Shown piece after piece: positions 41,160-51,151 of a DNA stretch of 64,000 nt (position 1 is its first letter; each line of letters opens with the position of its first letter). The notes under the pieces were generated by a model. The model was given only the letters and a program-made list of their open reading frames with translations, was not told where the DNA came from and ran no database searches. Location: assembly GCA_017503105.1 (NCBI GenBank), contig JAFVTS010000028.1:1-64000 (forward strand). The letters run 5' to 3'. Position numbers and translations under genes: made by a program. Source of the DNA: Clostridia bacterium. Its GTDB lineage: Bacteria; Bacillota; Clostridia; Oscillospirales; CAG-272.

Positions 41160-41552
41160 TTAAACGCGTCTGCGCTTAGGAGGACGACAACCGTTGTGAG
41201 GAATCGGTGTTACGTCCTTGATCATAGTTATTTCAAGACCTGCGGTAGCAAGAGCGCGGATAGCGGACTCACGGCCGGCTCCGGGACCTCTTACAAGAAC
41301 CTCTACGGTCTTCATACCCTGGTCAACAGCGATCTTTGCAGCGTGCTCTGCAGCAGTCTGAGCTGCGTAGGGAGTAGACTTCTTGGAGCCCTTGAAGCCC
41401 ATCTCGCCTGCGGTGCCCCACGCTACCGCGTTGCCCTGCATATCGGTGATGGTAACTATTGTGTTATTGAAAGTAGAACGGATGTGCGCTACGCCTTTTT
41501 CAACGTTCTTGCGCTCACGACGCTTTTTTACAACTTTTTTTGCAACTGCCAT
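41160..41552 (-). CDS. rpsK: 30S ribosomal protein S11
   Basis: 130 residues; [18 protein letters not shown] and the C-terminal [18 protein letters not shown] are diagnostic. It binds 16S rRNA on the platform near the E site. 14 nt after rpsM, 22 nt before rpsD. Confidence 0.98.
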   Translation of the reverse strand: MAVAKKVVKKRRERKNVEKGVAHIRSTFNNTIVTITDMQGNAVAWGTAGEMGFKGSKKSTPYAAQTAAEHAAKIAVDQGMKTVEVLVRGPGAGRESAIRALATAGLEITMIKDVTPIPHNGCRPPKRRRV

Positions 41553-41566
41553 GTCGTTCTTCCTCC

Positions 41567-41935
41567 TTACTTCTTCTTATTAGCGATGGTCTTTGCGGGA
41601 CCTTTTCTTGTTCTTGCGTTTGTCTTGGTACGCTGACCTCTTACGGGCAAGCCCTTTCTGTGTCTGATACCGCGATAGCAGTTTATTTCTACCATATTCT
41701 TGATGTTGAGAGCAACCTCACGGCGGAGGTCACCTTCTACATGATAGTTTGCCTCGATCTCATCACGAAGAGCTGCGATCTCATTCTCGGCAAGGTCCTT
41801 TGCACGGGTGTCGGGATTGATGCCTGTCTTTGCAAGTATATCCTGAGCACTCTTAAGACCGATACCGTAAATGTATGTGAGCGCGATTTCTATGCGCTTG
41901 TTGTTGGGAATATCAACACCAGCTATACGAGCCAT
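41567..41935 (-). CDS. rpsM: 30S ribosomal protein S13
   Basis: 122 residues; begins [21 protein letters not shown] and ends in the basic [17 protein letters not shown] tail that contacts the P-site tRNA. It follows rpmJ after 65 nt. Confidence 0.98.
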   Translation of the reverse strand: MARIAGVDIPNNKRIEIALTYIYGIGLKSAQDILAKTGINPDTRAKDLAENEIAALRDEIEANYHVEGDLRREVALNIKNMVEINCYRGIRHRKGLPVRGQRTKTNARTRKGPAKTIANKKK

Positions 41936-42000
41936 TTCGATATATACTCCTTTTTTAATTTAATGTCGTCAGAATTGCGAAAGTTCTCTCTCTGCACGGA

Positions 42001-42114
42001 TCAGCCCTGACGCTGCTTGTGCTTGGGGTTCTCGCAGATGACCATTATCTTACCGTGTCTCTTAATGATCTTGCACTTTTCACAAATTCTTTTGACGGAA
42101 GGCTTAACTTTCAT
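42001..42114 (-). CDS. rpmJ: 50S ribosomal protein L36
   Basis: 37 residues, short gene identified by translation: [20 protein letters not shown], then [17 protein letters not shown] and TGA. The Cys/His set (CEKC...C...H) is the zinc-binding C+ form. AAAGG is upstream. 26 nt after infA. Confidence 0.95.
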   Translation of the reverse strand: MKVKPSVKRICEKCKIIKRHGKIMVICENPKHKQRQG

Positions 42115-42140
42115 TATTTAATACCTTTCCTTTCAAGAAA

Positions 42141-42362
42141 TTATTTCTTTCTCCAAGTGATACGGCCCTTCGAAATATCGTAGGGTGAAACCTCAACGGT
42201 AACCGTATCTCCCGCGAGAATTCTGATAAAATTCATACGAAGCTTACCCGATATGGTCGCTGTTACAATGTGACCGTTCGGAAGCTTTACCTTGAAGACC
42301 GTGTTCGGAAGCACTTCGACTACCGTGCAGTCCTCAAACTCAATCAAATCGTTCTTTGCCAA
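42141..42362 (-). CDS. infA: translation initiation factor IF-1
   Basis: 73 residues, a single OB fold that binds the 30S A site; GRITWRKK is the normal C-terminal end and [20 protein letters not shown] is typical. The start is TTG at 42360-42362 (reading M-AKNDLIEF): GGGAGG sits 8 nt before it, and there is no ATG. An upstream in-frame TTG is only 2 nt from the site. A TTG start on an initiation-factor gene is noteworthy because IF levels bias start-codon choice. It follows map after 39 nt. Confidence 0.95.
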   Translation of the reverse strand: MAKNDLIEFEDCTVVEVLPNTVFKVKLPNGHIVTATISGKLRMNFIRILAGDTVTVEVSPYDISKGRITWRKK

Positions 42363-42401
42363 GAACAAATCCTCCCTTTATTAACCGGTAATAGTTGTTT
42401 T

Positions 42402-43154
42402 TTATCCTATTTCGGTAAGCAGAATCGGGTCCGTGTCGGTGATGGCAACACTGTTTTCATAATGGGCGGAAAGCTTTCCGTCCTCGGTGACCACCGTCCA
42501 ACCGTCTCCTCGTACTTTAACGTTCGCCGTACCTGCATTTACCATGGGTTCGATGGCAACTGTCATTCCCGAATATAGCCTTGCTCCTCTTCCGGGGCGT
42601 CCGAAATTGGGAACCTCAGGCTCCTCGTGGAGCTCAGCTCCGACTCCGTGACCGACGTAATCTCTGACAACGGAGAAGCCATTTGAAATGACGAAACTTT
42701 CCACCGCGTGTCCGATATCCCCGACGCGACAGCCTGCTTTTGCAAACTTTATCGCCTCATAGAAGCTTTTTTCAGTGACCGAAATGAGCCTCAGAGCCTC
42801 ATCGCTTACCTTGCCGACAGGAAAAGTTCTTGCACTGTCGCCATTATAGCCGCGGTAGCGAGCCCCGACATCGACCTTCACGATATCCCCGTCCTTGATT
42901 ATCACTTTAGAGGACGGAATTCCGTGTATGACCTGTTCGTTGATGGAGATACACGCGCTTCCGGGGAAGCCGCCGTATCCGAGAAAAGAGGGCACCGCTC
43001 CGCACTTTTCTATAAAAGCGCGAATCTTCGTATCGACCTCTTTCGTTGAGATGCCGGGACGTATAGCCTCTTTAGCAACAAGAAGCGCCTCGGCGGTAAT
43101 ACGTCCCGCCCGTCTCATAAGCATAAGCTGTTCGGAATTTTTTATGATTATCAT
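42402..43154 (-). CDS. map: methionine aminopeptidase, type I
   Basis: Removes initiator Met; 250 residues. Metal-binding residues appear in VDVGARYRGYNGDSART (two Asp), GHGVG (His), IEPM (Glu) and SAHYENSVAIT (Glu). It overlaps the adk stop by 4 nt (ATGA), so the two are translationally coupled, the usual Firmicutes adk-map-infA order. Confidence 0.97.
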   Translation of the reverse strand: MIIIKNSEQLMLMRRAGRITAEALLVAKEAIRPGISTKEVDTKIRAFIEKCGAVPSFLGYGGFPGSACISINEQVIHGIPSSKVIIKDGDIVKVDVGARYRGYNGDSARTFPVGKVSDEALRLISVTEKSFYEAIKFAKAGCRVGDIGHAVESFVISNGFSVVRDYVGHGVGAELHEEPEVPNFGRPGRGARLYSGMTVAIEPMVNAGTANVKVRGDGWTVVTEDGKLSAHYENSVAITDTDPILLTEIG

Positions 43155-43786
43155 ATTATTCCGAGAGCCTCTAAAGTACGTTTTGAAGTTTCCTCCAGCT
43201 CCTCGGCACCGTATACCAAAGCAAGGTTGCCCACTTTGCCGTAGTATTCTTTAAGCGGTTCCGTTGTGGAGTGGTAAACCTCAAGGCGAGATTTCACAAC
43301 CTCGGGTGCGTCGTCAGAGCGCATAGTGAGCTCGCATCCGCACTTATCACACGTCTTTACGTCCTTAGAGGGTTTGTAAACGACGTGGTAGGTTGCACCG
43401 CAATCCTGACAAACGCGTCTTCCCGACATACGCTCCACTATCTTCTCATCAGAGACTTCTATGGAAACGACCTTGTCGATCTTAACGCCCATCTTGTCAA
43501 GCGCTTCTGCCTGGGGGACCGTACGGGGGAATCCGTCAAGGATAAATCCGTCCTTGCAGTCCGACTGTTCAAGACGCTCTTTGATGATGCCGATAACGAC
43601 CTCATCGGGTACGAGCTGTCCTGCTTCAATAAATTTTTTGGCTTTAAGCCCCATTTCCGTGCCGGATTTCAGAGCCTCGCGGATTATCGCTCCGGTAGAG
43701 ATGGCAGGGATGCCAAGTCTTGCCGAAACGAGCTCCGCCTGAGTTCCTTTTCCCGCACCCGGAGCGCCAAGAAAAATTATTTTCAT
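43151..43786 (-). CDS. adk: adenylate kinase
   Basis: Interconverts ATP+AMP and 2 ADP; 211 residues. P-loop GAPGAGKGTQ at 7-16, DGFPRTVPQAEAL for AMP binding. The LID carries a zinc site C126, C129, C146, C149, the Gram-positive long form. It lies between secY and map as usual. Confidence 0.98.
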   Translation of the reverse strand: MKIIFLGAPGAGKGTQAELVSARLGIPAISTGAIIREALKSGTEMGLKAKKFIEAGQLVPDEVVIGIIKERLEQSDCKDGFILDGFPRTVPQAEALDKMGVKIDKVVSIEVSDEKIVERMSGRRVCQDCGATYHVVYKPSKDVKTCDKCGCELTMRSDDAPEVVKSRLEVYHSTTEPLKEYYGKVGNLALVYGAEELEETSKRTLEALGII

Positions 43787-43818
43787 ATAATTTACCTCGA
43801 ATGCGTAAGAATAAAAGC

Positions 43819-45240
43819 TTAATTAAGGAAGCCCTTGTAGTTACGCATTGTAAGCTGTGCCTCAATTTCTCTGAACGTTTCAATAGCAACGCCGACCATA
43901 ATGAGAAGCGTCGTTCCACCGAAGGTGAACACGCCCGAAAGCTCCGAAACCTTACCTGCGATAAGGCTCGAAACGTATTCGGAGTCGGGGTTTGCCCACA
44001 TTGCTCTTTGGATCCAGGTGAGAAGGTGTTCGATAGCGTGAGGTCCGAGGATAACGGGAAGAACCGCGATGATACCAAGGAAGAGAGCTCCGACAAGAGT
44101 TACCTTGCTGAGTACCTTCTTGATATAAACCGACGTAGGTCTGCCCTGTCTGATTCCGGGGATCGCGCCACCCTGCCTCTGGAGATTGTTCGCAACTTCC
44201 ATAGGATCGAAGGTGATCTGAGTATAGAAGTAAGCAAACGCGATAATGAGAACGAAGAGAAGCGTAGGATAAACGAATCCGTCCGCGCTGAGAACTTCGT
44301 TGACCTTAAACCAGAAGGTGCCTTCTGCGGGCTGGCAAAGCATAATGATAGTGGGAACGAGAGAAACTATCGAGCTTGCGAAGATGATAGGCATAACGCC
44401 CGTCATATTGAGCTTGAGAGGAAGATGTGAGCTTTGACCGCCGTACATCTTACGTCCGACAACCTTTTTCGCATACTGAATAGGAAGTCTTCTCTCAGAG
44501 CCTGTAACGAGTACAACGAATACTATGAGCGCTACCATAAACACGATGAATATTACGGAGAATACGATCGCGATAAGGGGGTAGAGCCAAGGTCTTACGA
44601 GAGTTTCGTTGTAATCCTTGTAGCTGAAGGTTTCAACTATAAAGTTAACGAGCTTGATTATGAAAGAGGGAACGACGGAAACGATGTTCGCAAAAAGAAT
44701 GAGCGAGATACCGTTGCCAATACCCTTTTCATTGATCCTCTCACCAAGCCACATAATGATAGCTGCGCCTGCGCAGTAGGATGCAATGATCACTATTGCG
44801 TAGAGCCAGCCTCTCGGGCTGTGAAGAGCGGTGATCGAAAGAGCGCCGCTGTTCTTAAGCAAGTAATAATATCCGATAGCCGTTACGAGGGCAAGGATCA
44901 TACTTACTATTCTGGTGATGAAGTTCATCTTCTTCTTATCGTTTTTCGCGATCTCACCGAGCTTCGGGAAAACGACAGCGAGAAGCTGAATAATAATCGA
45001 AGCGTTAATATACGGGGATACGCCGAGAGCAAACAAAGTTGCAGCACCGAGAGCACCACCCGAAAGAGTGTTCATAAAATCGAGAATGGTACCACTGAGG
45101 TTGCTAGAGAATTCGTTTGCGTCTACAAAAGGAACGGGAATAACTGTGCCTATACGATAGAGCAGAAGGATGAAGAGAGTGAAGATGATCTTACTTCTTA
45201 TTTCCTTCGTTCTCCAAGCATTCTTAAGTGTTTGAAACAT
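43819..45240 (-). CDS. secY: preprotein translocase subunit SecY
   Basis: 473 residues, ten transmembrane helices, the Sec channel. Begins MFQTLKNAWRTKEIRSKI; the plug region follows helix 1, and GAAIPGIRQGRPT-type cytosolic loop sequence lies near residue 365. It is somewhat longer than the common 430 residues through loop insertions after helix 5 and near 300. Its ATG follows the rplO stop with no gap, so translation is coupled. Confidence 0.97.
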   Translation of the reverse strand: MFQTLKNAWRTKEIRSKIIFTLFILLLYRIGTVIPVPFVDANEFSSNLSGTILDFMNTLSGGALGAATLFALGVSPYINASIIIQLLAVVFPKLGEIAKNDKKKMNFITRIVSMILALVTAIGYYYLLKNSGALSITALHSPRGWLYAIVIIASYCAGAAIIMWLGERINEKGIGNGISLILFANIVSVVPSFIIKLVNFIVETFSYKDYNETLVRPWLYPLIAIVFSVIFIVFMVALIVFVVLVTGSERRLPIQYAKKVVGRKMYGGQSSHLPLKLNMTGVMPIIFASSIVSLVPTIIMLCQPAEGTFWFKVNEVLSADGFVYPTLLFVLIIAFAYFYTQITFDPMEVANNLQRQGGAIPGIRQGRPTSVYIKKVLSKVTLVGALFLGIIAVLPVILGPHAIEHLLTWIQRAMWANPDSEYVSSLIAGKVSELSGVFTFGGTTLLIMVGVAIETFREIEAQLTMRNYKGFLN

Positions 45241-45684
45241 TTATACCACCTCGGTCTTTCCACCTACTGCTTCAATCTTCTCTTTAGCAGTTTGGGAGAA
45301 GACCGCGGCTTTTACAGTGAGTTTCTTTGTGAGTTCGCCCTCACCAAGTACCTTAACGCCATCGAATTCAGCGTTAATTACGCCCATTGCAAGAAGTGCT
45401 GCGCTATCAACTATTTCACCGTCGTCAAACTTATTAAGAGACTGTACGTTGATTACAGAATACTTTGTGCCGAAGCGAACGTTCTTAAAACCTCTTTTCG
45501 GAAGTTTTCTGTAAAGCGGGAGCTGACCGCCCTCAAATCCGGGTCTTACACCGCCGCCGGAGCGTGCGTTCTGACCCTTGTGGCCCTTACCGGCCGTCTT
45601 TCCGTTGCCGGAACCTGCGCCTCTGCCCTTACGGAAGCCAGCCTTTACGGAGCCTTCCTTGGGAGAAAGTTCATGGAGCTTCAT
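45241..45684 (-). CDS. rplO: 50S ribosomal protein L15
   Basis: 147 residues; [26 protein letters not shown]-type Gly/Arg-rich N-terminus. Start ATG 45682-45684 has AAAGGAGG 9 nt ahead; the open frame runs to a TTG at 45702 inside that site and is not used. Confidence 0.97.
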   Translation of the reverse strand: MKLHELSPKEGSVKAGFRKGRGAGSGNGKTAGKGHKGQNARSGGGVRPGFEGGQLPLYRKLPKRGFKNVRFGTKYSVINVQSLNKFDDGEIVDSAALLAMGVINAEFDGVKVLGEGELTKKLTVKAAVFSQTAKEKIEAVGGKTEVV

Positions 45685-45708
45685 TTTGCGTCCTCCTTTC
45701 AATTCCGA

Positions 45709-45888
45709 TTAAACGGTCTCAACCTTAACAAGGTGAGAAATAACTTTTATTTTTCCCTGCAAAACAGCATCGTCGTTCTGAACGGTAACATCACCGGGTC
45801 TCTGAAGACCGAGGGTCTTTGCCGTAGCGATCTGATTCTTCTTGCAAGCTATAAGGCTCTTCACGAGAGTAACTTTTACCTGTGCCAT
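45709..45888 (-). CDS. rpmD: 50S ribosomal protein L30
   Basis: 59 residues found by translation between rplO and rpsE: MAQVKVTLVKSLIACKKNQI, then ATAKTLGLQRPGDVTVQ and a VISHLVKVETV end. AGGAGG precedes the ATG. 13 nt after rpsE. Confidence 0.96.
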   Translation of the reverse strand: MAQVKVTLVKSLIACKKNQIATAKTLGLQRPGDVTVQNDDAVLQGKIKVISHLVKVETV

Positions 45889-45901
45889 TGTCGTTACCTC
45901 C

Positions 45902-46405
45902 TTATGCCTTTACGTTTTCCGCGTCGATTCCGCGAAGAGCAGCAACCTCTTCAACGGTTCTGAGTGCCTTAAGACCCTCGAACGTAGCCTTAACTACGTT
46001 GGTGGGGTTGTTGGAACGAAGGCACTTAGCACGGATATTCTTAATTCCGGCGAGAGCGAGGATGGTACGAACAGTACCGCCTGCTATAATACCGGTACCG
46101 GGGCCGGCGGGCTTAAGGAGAACCTTGCCTGCGCCGTACTCACCGATTATTTCGTGGGGGATCGTAGAACCGTTAAGGGATACCTTAATGAGGTTCTTCT
46201 TTGCATCCTCTATTCCCTTGCGGATAGCATCGGGAACTTCAGCTGCCTTACCGAGGCCGAAGCCTACATGTCCATTTCCGTCGCCTACTACCATGATAGC
46301 TGCAAAACGAGCGATACGTCCGCCCTTTACGGTCTTGGATACACGGTTCAAAACTACGAGCTGCTCCTGAAGATCAAGCTCAGCTGCATTGATTATCTTT
46401 GCCAT
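45902..46405 (-). CDS. rpsE: 30S ribosomal protein S5
   Basis: 167 residues; double-stranded RNA-binding N-domain ([19 protein letters not shown]) and the C-domain with [17 protein letters not shown]. Acts in decoding accuracy. 51 nt after rplR. Confidence 0.98.
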   Translation of the reverse strand: MAKIINAAELDLQEQLVVLNRVSKTVKGGRIARFAAIMVVGDGNGHVGFGLGKAAEVPDAIRKGIEDAKKNLIKVSLNGSTIPHEIIGEYGAGKVLLKPAGPGTGIIAGGTVRTILALAGIKNIRAKCLRSNNPTNVVKATFEGLKALRTVEEVAALRGIDAENVKA

Positions 46406-46456
46406 GTTAAACTCCTTATAGAATGTTTCTTTGTGAAACAGTGTACAAACCGGTGA

Positions 46457-46816
46457 TTAGAACTTAAGGCCGCCTTCTCTTGCGCCTTCAGCCAATTCCG
46501 ATACACGTCCGTGATAAATGTAGCCACCGCGGTCAAATACTACTGCGGAAATGCCCTTTTCTGTTGCTCTTTCTGCAAGAGTCTTACCAACCTTGCGAGC
46601 AGCCTCCTTGTTGGAGCCGATGCCCTCAAAGTCCTTCTCGTAAGTATTAGCGCTTACGAGGGTTACGCCGTTAACGTCGTCAATGATCTGAGCCGAGATG
46701 TGAGCGTTGGAGCGGTAAACAGCAAGACGAGGTCTTTCGGGAGTACCGGAAATCTTGCCACGAACTCTCGTGTGTCTCTTAAGACGCTGAGCGTTTTTGT
46801 CAATTCTCTTAACCAT
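46457..46816 (-). CDS. rplR: 50S ribosomal protein L18
   Basis: 119 residues; binds 5S r[22 protein letters not shown] and the terminal [17 protein letters not shown] are typical. Confidence 0.98.
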   Translation of the reverse strand: MVKRIDKNAQRLKRHTRVRGKISGTPERPRLAVYRSNAHISAQIIDDVNGVTLVSANTYEKDFEGIGSNKEAARKVGKTLAERATEKGISAVVFDRGGYIYHGRVSELAEGAREGGLKF

Positions 46817-46834
46817 ATCTTTGTGCTCCTTTCA

Positions 46835-47374
46835 TTACTTACCGGTTTTTCCGGCCTTGCGGCGAATTCTCTCACCGCTGTACTTAACACCCTTGCCAAG
46901 GTAGGGCTCGGGAGGTCTCTTGGATCTGATAACCGCAGCTATCTGACCAACTGCCTGCTTGTCGATACCCTTTACAATGATGGTGTTAGAGTCGGGGCAC
47001 TCAAACTTAACGCCGTTACCCTCTTCGAAGATAACGGGGTGAGAATAACCGAGACCGAGAACGATCTTAGCACCCTGCTTCTCAACTCTGTAACCGACAC
47101 CGACGATCTCAAGCTTCTTCTCAAAGCCTTCCTTAACTCCGACAACCATATTGTTGAGAAGAGTTCTGGAAAGACCGTGAAGTGCGCGATTTTCTTTTTC
47201 ATCGTTAGGACGGGTAACCGTAAGGGTTTCGCCCTCCTGAGCGATGGTCATATTCTGGTTGAAGGTTCTGGTGAGCTCACCGAGAGGACCCTTAACCGTT
47301 ACTACATTGCCTGCTGCAATGGTTACTGTTACGCCTGCGGGAACCGCGATAGGCTGTCTTCCTATTCTTGACAT
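46835..47374 (-). CDS. rplF: 50S ribosomal protein L6
   Basis: 179 residues, two L6 domains; begins [15 protein letters not shown] and contains [16 protein letters not shown] near the C-terminus. It lies near the GTPase-associated centre. Confidence 0.98.
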   Translation of the reverse strand: MSRIGRQPIAVPAGVTVTIAAGNVVTVKGPLGELTRTFNQNMTIAQEGETLTVTRPNDEKENRALHGLSRTLLNNMVVGVKEGFEKKLEIVGVGYRVEKQGAKIVLGLGYSHPVIFEEGNGVKFECPDSNTIIVKGIDKQAVGQIAAVIRSKRPPEPYLGKGVKYSGERIRRKAGKTGK

Positions 47375-47391
47375 ATCTTCTTACCTCCTTA

Positions 47392-47790
47392 TTACCAAAC
47401 GAAGGCGAGAACTTCGCCGCCTACGTTAGCCTGTCTGGCCTTTTTGTCGGTCATAACACCCTTGGAGGTGGAGACGATTGCGATTCCGAGACCGTTCATT
47501 ACTCTGGGCATATCCTCGCAGTTAGAGTAGATACGAAGACCGGGCTTCGATACTCTTCTGAGTCCGTGGATAACCTTCTGCTTGCCGGGCGCATACTTGA
47601 GAGTTACTCTGATGATGCCCTGCTTGCCGTCCTCAACGATCTGGAAATTCTTGATGTAGCCCTCTTCGAGAAGGATCTCGGCGATGGACTTCTTAAGGTT
47701 AGATGCAGGAATGTCAACAGTCTCGTGCTTCGCATCGTTTGCGTTTCTGATTCTGGTGAGCATATCTGCAATTACGTCTGAAATTTGCAT
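47392..47790 (-). CDS. rpsH: 30S ribosomal protein S8
   Basis: 132 residues; begins [18 protein letters not shown], ends GGEVLAFVW. Binds 16S helix 21 and in Escherichia coli represses the spc operon. It is preceded by a 164-nt gap after rpsN, far longer than other gaps here. Confidence 0.98.
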   Translation of the reverse strand: MQISDVIADMLTRIRNANDAKHETVDIPASNLKKSIAEILLEEGYIKNFQIVEDGKQGIIRVTLKYAPGKQKVIHGLRRVSKPGLRIYSNCEDMPRVMNGLGIAIVSTSKGVMTDKKARQANVGGEVLAFVW

Positions 47791-47954
47791 TGTTTTATCC
47801 TCCTATATGCAAGCATTTCTTGTTCTTGCTGTCACCCGTTCGGATGGCGGCTTATCGGGGGTTAAAACGAGGGGTGCTGCTTAAAATTTTAACAGCCCTT
47901 CCGTCGTTTTCCTACCGGTAGTTTAGAAGAAATTTAATTTTGTTGAAAATTAAA
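47791..47954 (-). other. 164-nt structured gap between rpsN and rpsH
   Basis: No gene. On the minus strand, directly after the rpsN stop, AATTTAATTTT-CAAC-AAAATTAAATT (about 47931-47955) forms an 11-bp AT hairpin. A near-palindrome GCTGTTAAAATTTTAAGCAGC follows at 47876-47896, then GC-rich sequence up to the rpsH site AGGAGG. It may be a ribosomal-protein binding, processing or attenuation site. Confidence 0.45.
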
Positions 47955-48140
47955 TTACCAGGATGCCTTTCTTACACCCGGGATCTCGCCCTTGTATGCG
48001 AGCTCGCGGAAGCATATACGGCAGATTCCGTACTTACGGAGGTAAGCGTGGGGTCTGCCACAGATCTTGCATCTGTTGTAAGCGCGAGTAGAGAACTTAG
48101 GTTCCTTCTGCTGCTTGAGTACCATAGACTTCTTAGCCAT
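47955..48140 (-). CDS. rpsN: 30S ribosomal protein S14, zinc form
   Basis: 61 residues, the short type Z S14, with CKIC (24-27) and CRIC (40-43) as zinc ligands. Ends in the conserved [11 protein letters not shown]. 17 nt after rplE. Confidence 0.97.
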   Translation of the reverse strand: MAKKSMVLKQQKEPKFSTRAYNRCKICGRPHAYLRKYGICRICFRELAYKGEIPGVRKASW

Positions 48141-48157
48141 GTCTTATCCTCCTTAAA

Positions 48158-48697
48158 TTACTCTGCAAAGGGAGCGCCCATAAGTGCGAGCATCTCTTTT
48201 GCCTCTGCGTCAGTGTTTGCGGTCGTAACGAACACGATGTCCATACCGCGGATCTTCTCAACCTTATCGTACTCGATTTCGGGGAAGATGAGCTGCTCCT
48301 TAAGACCGAGAGCGTAGTTGCCTCTGCCGTCGAAGCCGTTGGGGTTGATACCCTTGAAGTCACGGACACGGGGAAGAGCGAAGCTGAAGAGCTTATCCAT
48401 AAACTCATACATCTTCTCGCCTCTGAGAGTTACCTTAACGCCGATCTTCATTCCCTCACGAAGCTTGAAGTTCGCGACGGACTTGTGAGCGTAGGTGGGA
48501 ACTGCCTTCTGACCCGAGATGAGGGTGATCTCATCGATCACGTTGTCGATGACCTTGGAATTTTCCTTTGCGTCGCCGCAGCCAACGTTGATAACTATCT
48601 TGTTGAACTTCGGGATCTGCATTACGGAAGTGTAGTTGAACTTTTTCATGAGTGCGGGAGCAACTTCATTTGCGTACTTTTCAGCGAATCTTGACAT
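48158..48697 (-). CDS. rplE: 50S ribosomal protein L5
   Basis: 179 residues; binds 5S r[21 protein letters not shown] and [22 protein letters not shown] are diagnostic. 18 nt before rpsN in transcription order. Confidence 0.98.
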   Translation of the reverse strand: MSRFAEKYANEVAPALMKKFNYTSVMQIPKFNKIVINVGCGDAKENSKVIDNVIDEITLISGQKAVPTYAHKSVANFKLREGMKIGVKVTLRGEKMYEFMDKLFSFALPRVRDFKGINPNGFDGRGNYALGLKEQLIFPEIEYDKVEKIRGMDIVFVTTANTDAEAKEMLALMGAPFAE

Positions 48698-48715
48698 TGT
48701 TACTTTCCCTCCTCA

Positions 48716-49042
48716 TTATATTTCCGCGCCGCACTTAGCGCAGACGCGAACTTTAGTCTTTCTGTCACCGGGGGTCTTGTAAACGACCTTGGTGCGAACG
48801 CCCTTGTCACACTTGGGACAAACGAGCTGAACCTTGGATGCGTAAATAGCGCCCTCGGTCTTAACGATCTGGGAATTTTCACCCTGCTTGCGAGCCTTGG
48901 TGTGCTTGGAAACGATGTTCGCTCCCTCAACGATCACCTTGCCCTCTTCGGGCGAAGCTGCAATAACCTTACCGCGAGTACCCTTGGAATCACCGGAGAT
49001 AACAACGACGGTATCATCTTTTTTAATATGAAGCTTATCCAT
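48716..49042 (-). CDS. rplX: 50S ribosomal protein L24
   Basis: 108 residues; KOW motif DTVVVISGDSKGTRGKV near the N-terminus. The C-terminus has two CxxC pairs (CPKC and CAKC), a zinc-ribbon-like extension. Two ATGs are possible; ATG 49040-49042 is 9 nt from AAGGAGG and preferred to the one at 49048, which is only 3 nt away. Confidence 0.96.
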   Translation of the reverse strand: MDKLHIKKDDTVVVISGDSKGTRGKVIAASPEEGKVIVEGANIVSKHTKARKQGENSQIVKTEGAIYASKVQLVCPKCDKGVRTKVVYKTPGDRKTKVRVCAKCGAEI

Positions 49043-49063
49043 TTTCATTATCCTCCTTGTGAA

Positions 49064-49432
49064 TTAAAGTACTTCGGGAGCAAGGGACATGATCTTGGTG
49101 AACTCGTGCTCACGAAGCTCTCTTGCTACCGGGCCAAAGATACGGGTACCTCTGGGGGTCTTGTCTTCCTTTATAATAACGGCAGCGTTCTCATCAAACT
49201 TGATGTACGAGCCGTCCTGACGGCGAATTTCCTTGACAGTTCTTACTACGACTGCCTTAACAACGTCGCCCTTCTTTACAACGCCGCCGGGAGCTGCCTT
49301 CTTGACAGCGCAAACAACGATGTCTCCGATGCTTGCATAGCGACGTCCCGAACCGCCGAGAACTCTGATGCACATAAGCTCTTTTGCACCCGTGTTGTCA
49401 GCGACTTTCATTAACGATTGCTGTTGAATCAC
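49064..49432 (-). CDS. rplN: 50S ribosomal protein L14
   Basis: 122 residues from GTG at 49430-49432 ([18 protein letters not shown]), which sits 8 nt after AAAGGAGG and gives exactly the family length. The open frame runs to 49456 through the ribosome binding site itself, so that longer form is rejected. Confidence 0.97.
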   Translation of the reverse strand: MIQQQSLMKVADNTGAKELMCIRVLGGSGRRYASIGDIVVCAVKKAAPGGVVKKGDVVKAVVVRTVKEIRRQDGSYIKFDENAAVIIKEDKTPRGTRIFGPVARELREHEFTKIMSLAPEVL

Positions 49433-49495
49433 TGTTTTTTCCTCCTTTTTCGGCAAGCTTTATGACCTGCGTACTGGTTTAGTGATGTTCAAAAA

Positions 49496-49756
49496 TTATT
49501 TTGCCTTCTCGATGATTTCGACGAGGCGCCATCTCTTCGTCTTGGAGAGAGGCTTGGTCTCCATTACGGAAACCTTATCGCCAACGCCGCAGGTGTTGTT
49601 CTCGTCATGAACGTGGAGCTTAAGAGTTCTCTTCATGATCTTACCGTACTTGGGGTGACGAACGTTGTCCTCGATCGCAACGACGCAGGTCTTATCCATC
49701 TTGTCGCTTACGACCTTACCAACTCTTACTTTTCTCTGATTACGAGTTTCAGTCAT
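49496..49756 (-). CDS. rpsQ: 30S ribosomal protein S17
   Basis: 86 residues ([20 protein letters not shown]); binds 16S rRNA early. ATG 49754-49756 lies 8 nt after GGGAGG; the ATG at 49762 is only 2 nt away and unlikely. Confidence 0.97.
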   Translation of the reverse strand: MTETRNQRKVRVGKVVSDKMDKTCVVAIEDNVRHPKYGKIMKRTLKLHVHDENNTCGVGDKVSVMETKPLSKTKRWRLVEIIEKAK

Positions 49757-49771
49757 TTTCATTTCCTCCCA

Positions 49772-49960
49772 TTATGCATTCTTCTCGCGAAGAACTGTCA
49801 TCACGCGAGCAATGTCATGCTTAACATCTGTGATCTTGTGAGGATTGTCAAGCTGCTTGATTTCAAGCTGGAAACGAAGATTGAAAAGCTCTTCCTTGAG
49901 TTCCGCGAGCTTTGCGTTGAGCTCGTCGGGTGTCATCGTTCTAAGTTCTGCTGCTTTCAT
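49772..49960 (-). CDS. rpmC: 50S ribosomal protein L29
   Basis: 62 residues; MKAAELRTMTPDELNAKLAE and LFNLRFQLEIKQLDNPHKI are typical. Sits at the tunnel exit. 3 nt after rplP. Confidence 0.97.
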   Translation of the reverse strand: MKAAELRTMTPDELNAKLAELKEELFNLRFQLEIKQLDNPHKITDVKHDIARVMTVLREKNA

Positions 49961-49963
49961 TGC

Positions 49964-50395
49964 TTAAGCCTCCTCGCCATTTTCAAGGTCTGCTTTCTTT
50001 ACAAACTTGCACTTGATAGGAAGTTTGTTCGAAGCCAGACGCATTGCTTCTTTTGCCTGTTCTTCGGTAACACCGTCCATTTCGAACATTACACGGCCGG
50101 GCTTAACAACGGCTACCCAATACTCGGGAGAACCCTTACCTGAACCCATTCGAGTTTCAGCAGGCTTTTCGGTGATGGGCTTGTCGGGGAAGATCTTGAT
50201 CCAAACCTTACCGCCACGCTTTACGTATCTGGTCATTGCTATACGGGCTGCCTCGATCTGGTTGGAAGTGATCCAAGCGGGCTCAAGAGCCACAAGACCG
50301 AAGGAACCGTTAGAAACCGTATTACCGCGAAGGGCTTTACCTTTAAGTCTTCCGCGATGAACGCGTCTGAACTTAACTCTCTTAGGCATTAACAT
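49964..50395 (-). CDS. rplP: 50S ribosomal protein L16
   Basis: 143 residues; begins [20 protein letters not shown] and contains [23 protein letters not shown]-type sequence. Its ATG overlaps the rpsC stop by one base (TAATG). Confidence 0.97.
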   Translation of the reverse strand: MLMPKRVKFRRVHRGRLKGKALRGNTVSNGSFGLVALEPAWITSNQIEAARIAMTRYVKRGGKVWIKIFPDKPITEKPAETRMGSGKGSPEYWVAVVKPGRVMFEMDGVTEEQAKEAMRLASNKLPIKCKFVKKADLENGEEA

Positions 50396-51150
50396 TATTT
50401 ATTGCCCTCCTCTTTTCTGAAATTACGGCGTGCGCCGTCTCTGTTCTGAGGACGTCTGTTTCCGTTATCGTTTCTTCTGGGGCGTCTTTCGCGTCTTTCT
50501 CTGCTCTGAGCTGCGGCATTCTCGGAGAATACCTCACCCTTGTAGATCCAGACCTTAACGCCGATCTTACCGTAAGTGGTGTTTGCCTCCCAGAAACCGT
50601 AATCGATGTCGGCTCTGAGGGTCTGAAGCGGAATAGTTCCCTCGTGATAATGCTCGGTACGAGCGATTTCCGCACCGCCAAGACGGCCGGAGCAAGAAAC
50701 CTTGATACCCTTAACGCCGAGTCTCATAGTTCTGCCGATAGCAAGCTTCATTGCGCGGCGGAAGGAAACTCTCTTCTCAAGCTGAGCCGCGATGGACTCT
50801 GCAACGAGCTGAGCGTTAACGTCGGGGTTCTTGATCTCTATTACGTTTACTACTACGGGGCAGCCTGCCATAGCCTCGAGTTCTGCTCTGAGCTTTTCGA
50901 TCTCAGCGCCGTGGAATCCGATTACAACACCGGGCTTCGCGCACTGGATGAATACTCTGACGCGTGCTGCGTCACGCTCGATCTCGATCTTGGGAACGCC
51001 GGCACCCTGAAGCTTCGTCTTTACATATTCTCTGATCTTCTTGTCCGAAACGATGTTATCGCCGAACTTCTTGTCGGAAACGAACCATCTGGAATCCCAG
51101 TTCTTGATTACGCCGACTCTAAGACCGTGGGGATTTACCTTCTGTCCCAT
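50395..51150 (-). CDS. rpsC: 30S ribosomal protein S3
   Basis: 251 residues; N-terminal [24 protein letters not shown] domain with [14 protein letters not shown], and S3 C-domain. A 35-residue Arg/Asn-rich C-terminal tail ([15 protein letters not shown]) makes it longer than usual. Starts 1 nt after rplV stop. Confidence 0.97.
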   Translation of the reverse strand: MGQKVNPHGLRVGVIKNWDSRWFVSDKKFGDNIVSDKKIREYVKTKLQGAGVPKIEIERDAARVRVFIQCAKPGVVIGFHGAEIEKLRAELEAMAGCPVVVNVIEIKNPDVNAQLVAESIAAQLEKRVSFRRAMKLAIGRTMRLGVKGIKVSCSGRLGGAEIARTEHYHEGTIPLQTLRADIDYGFWEANTTYGKIGVKVWIYKGEVFSENAAAQSRERRERRPRRNDNGNRRPQNRDGARRNFRKEEGNK

Positions 51151-51151
51151 C

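Noticed and set aside
44434-45963. 509-residue plus-strand ORF
   Set aside because: Antisense to secY, rplO and rpmD, all clearly identified.
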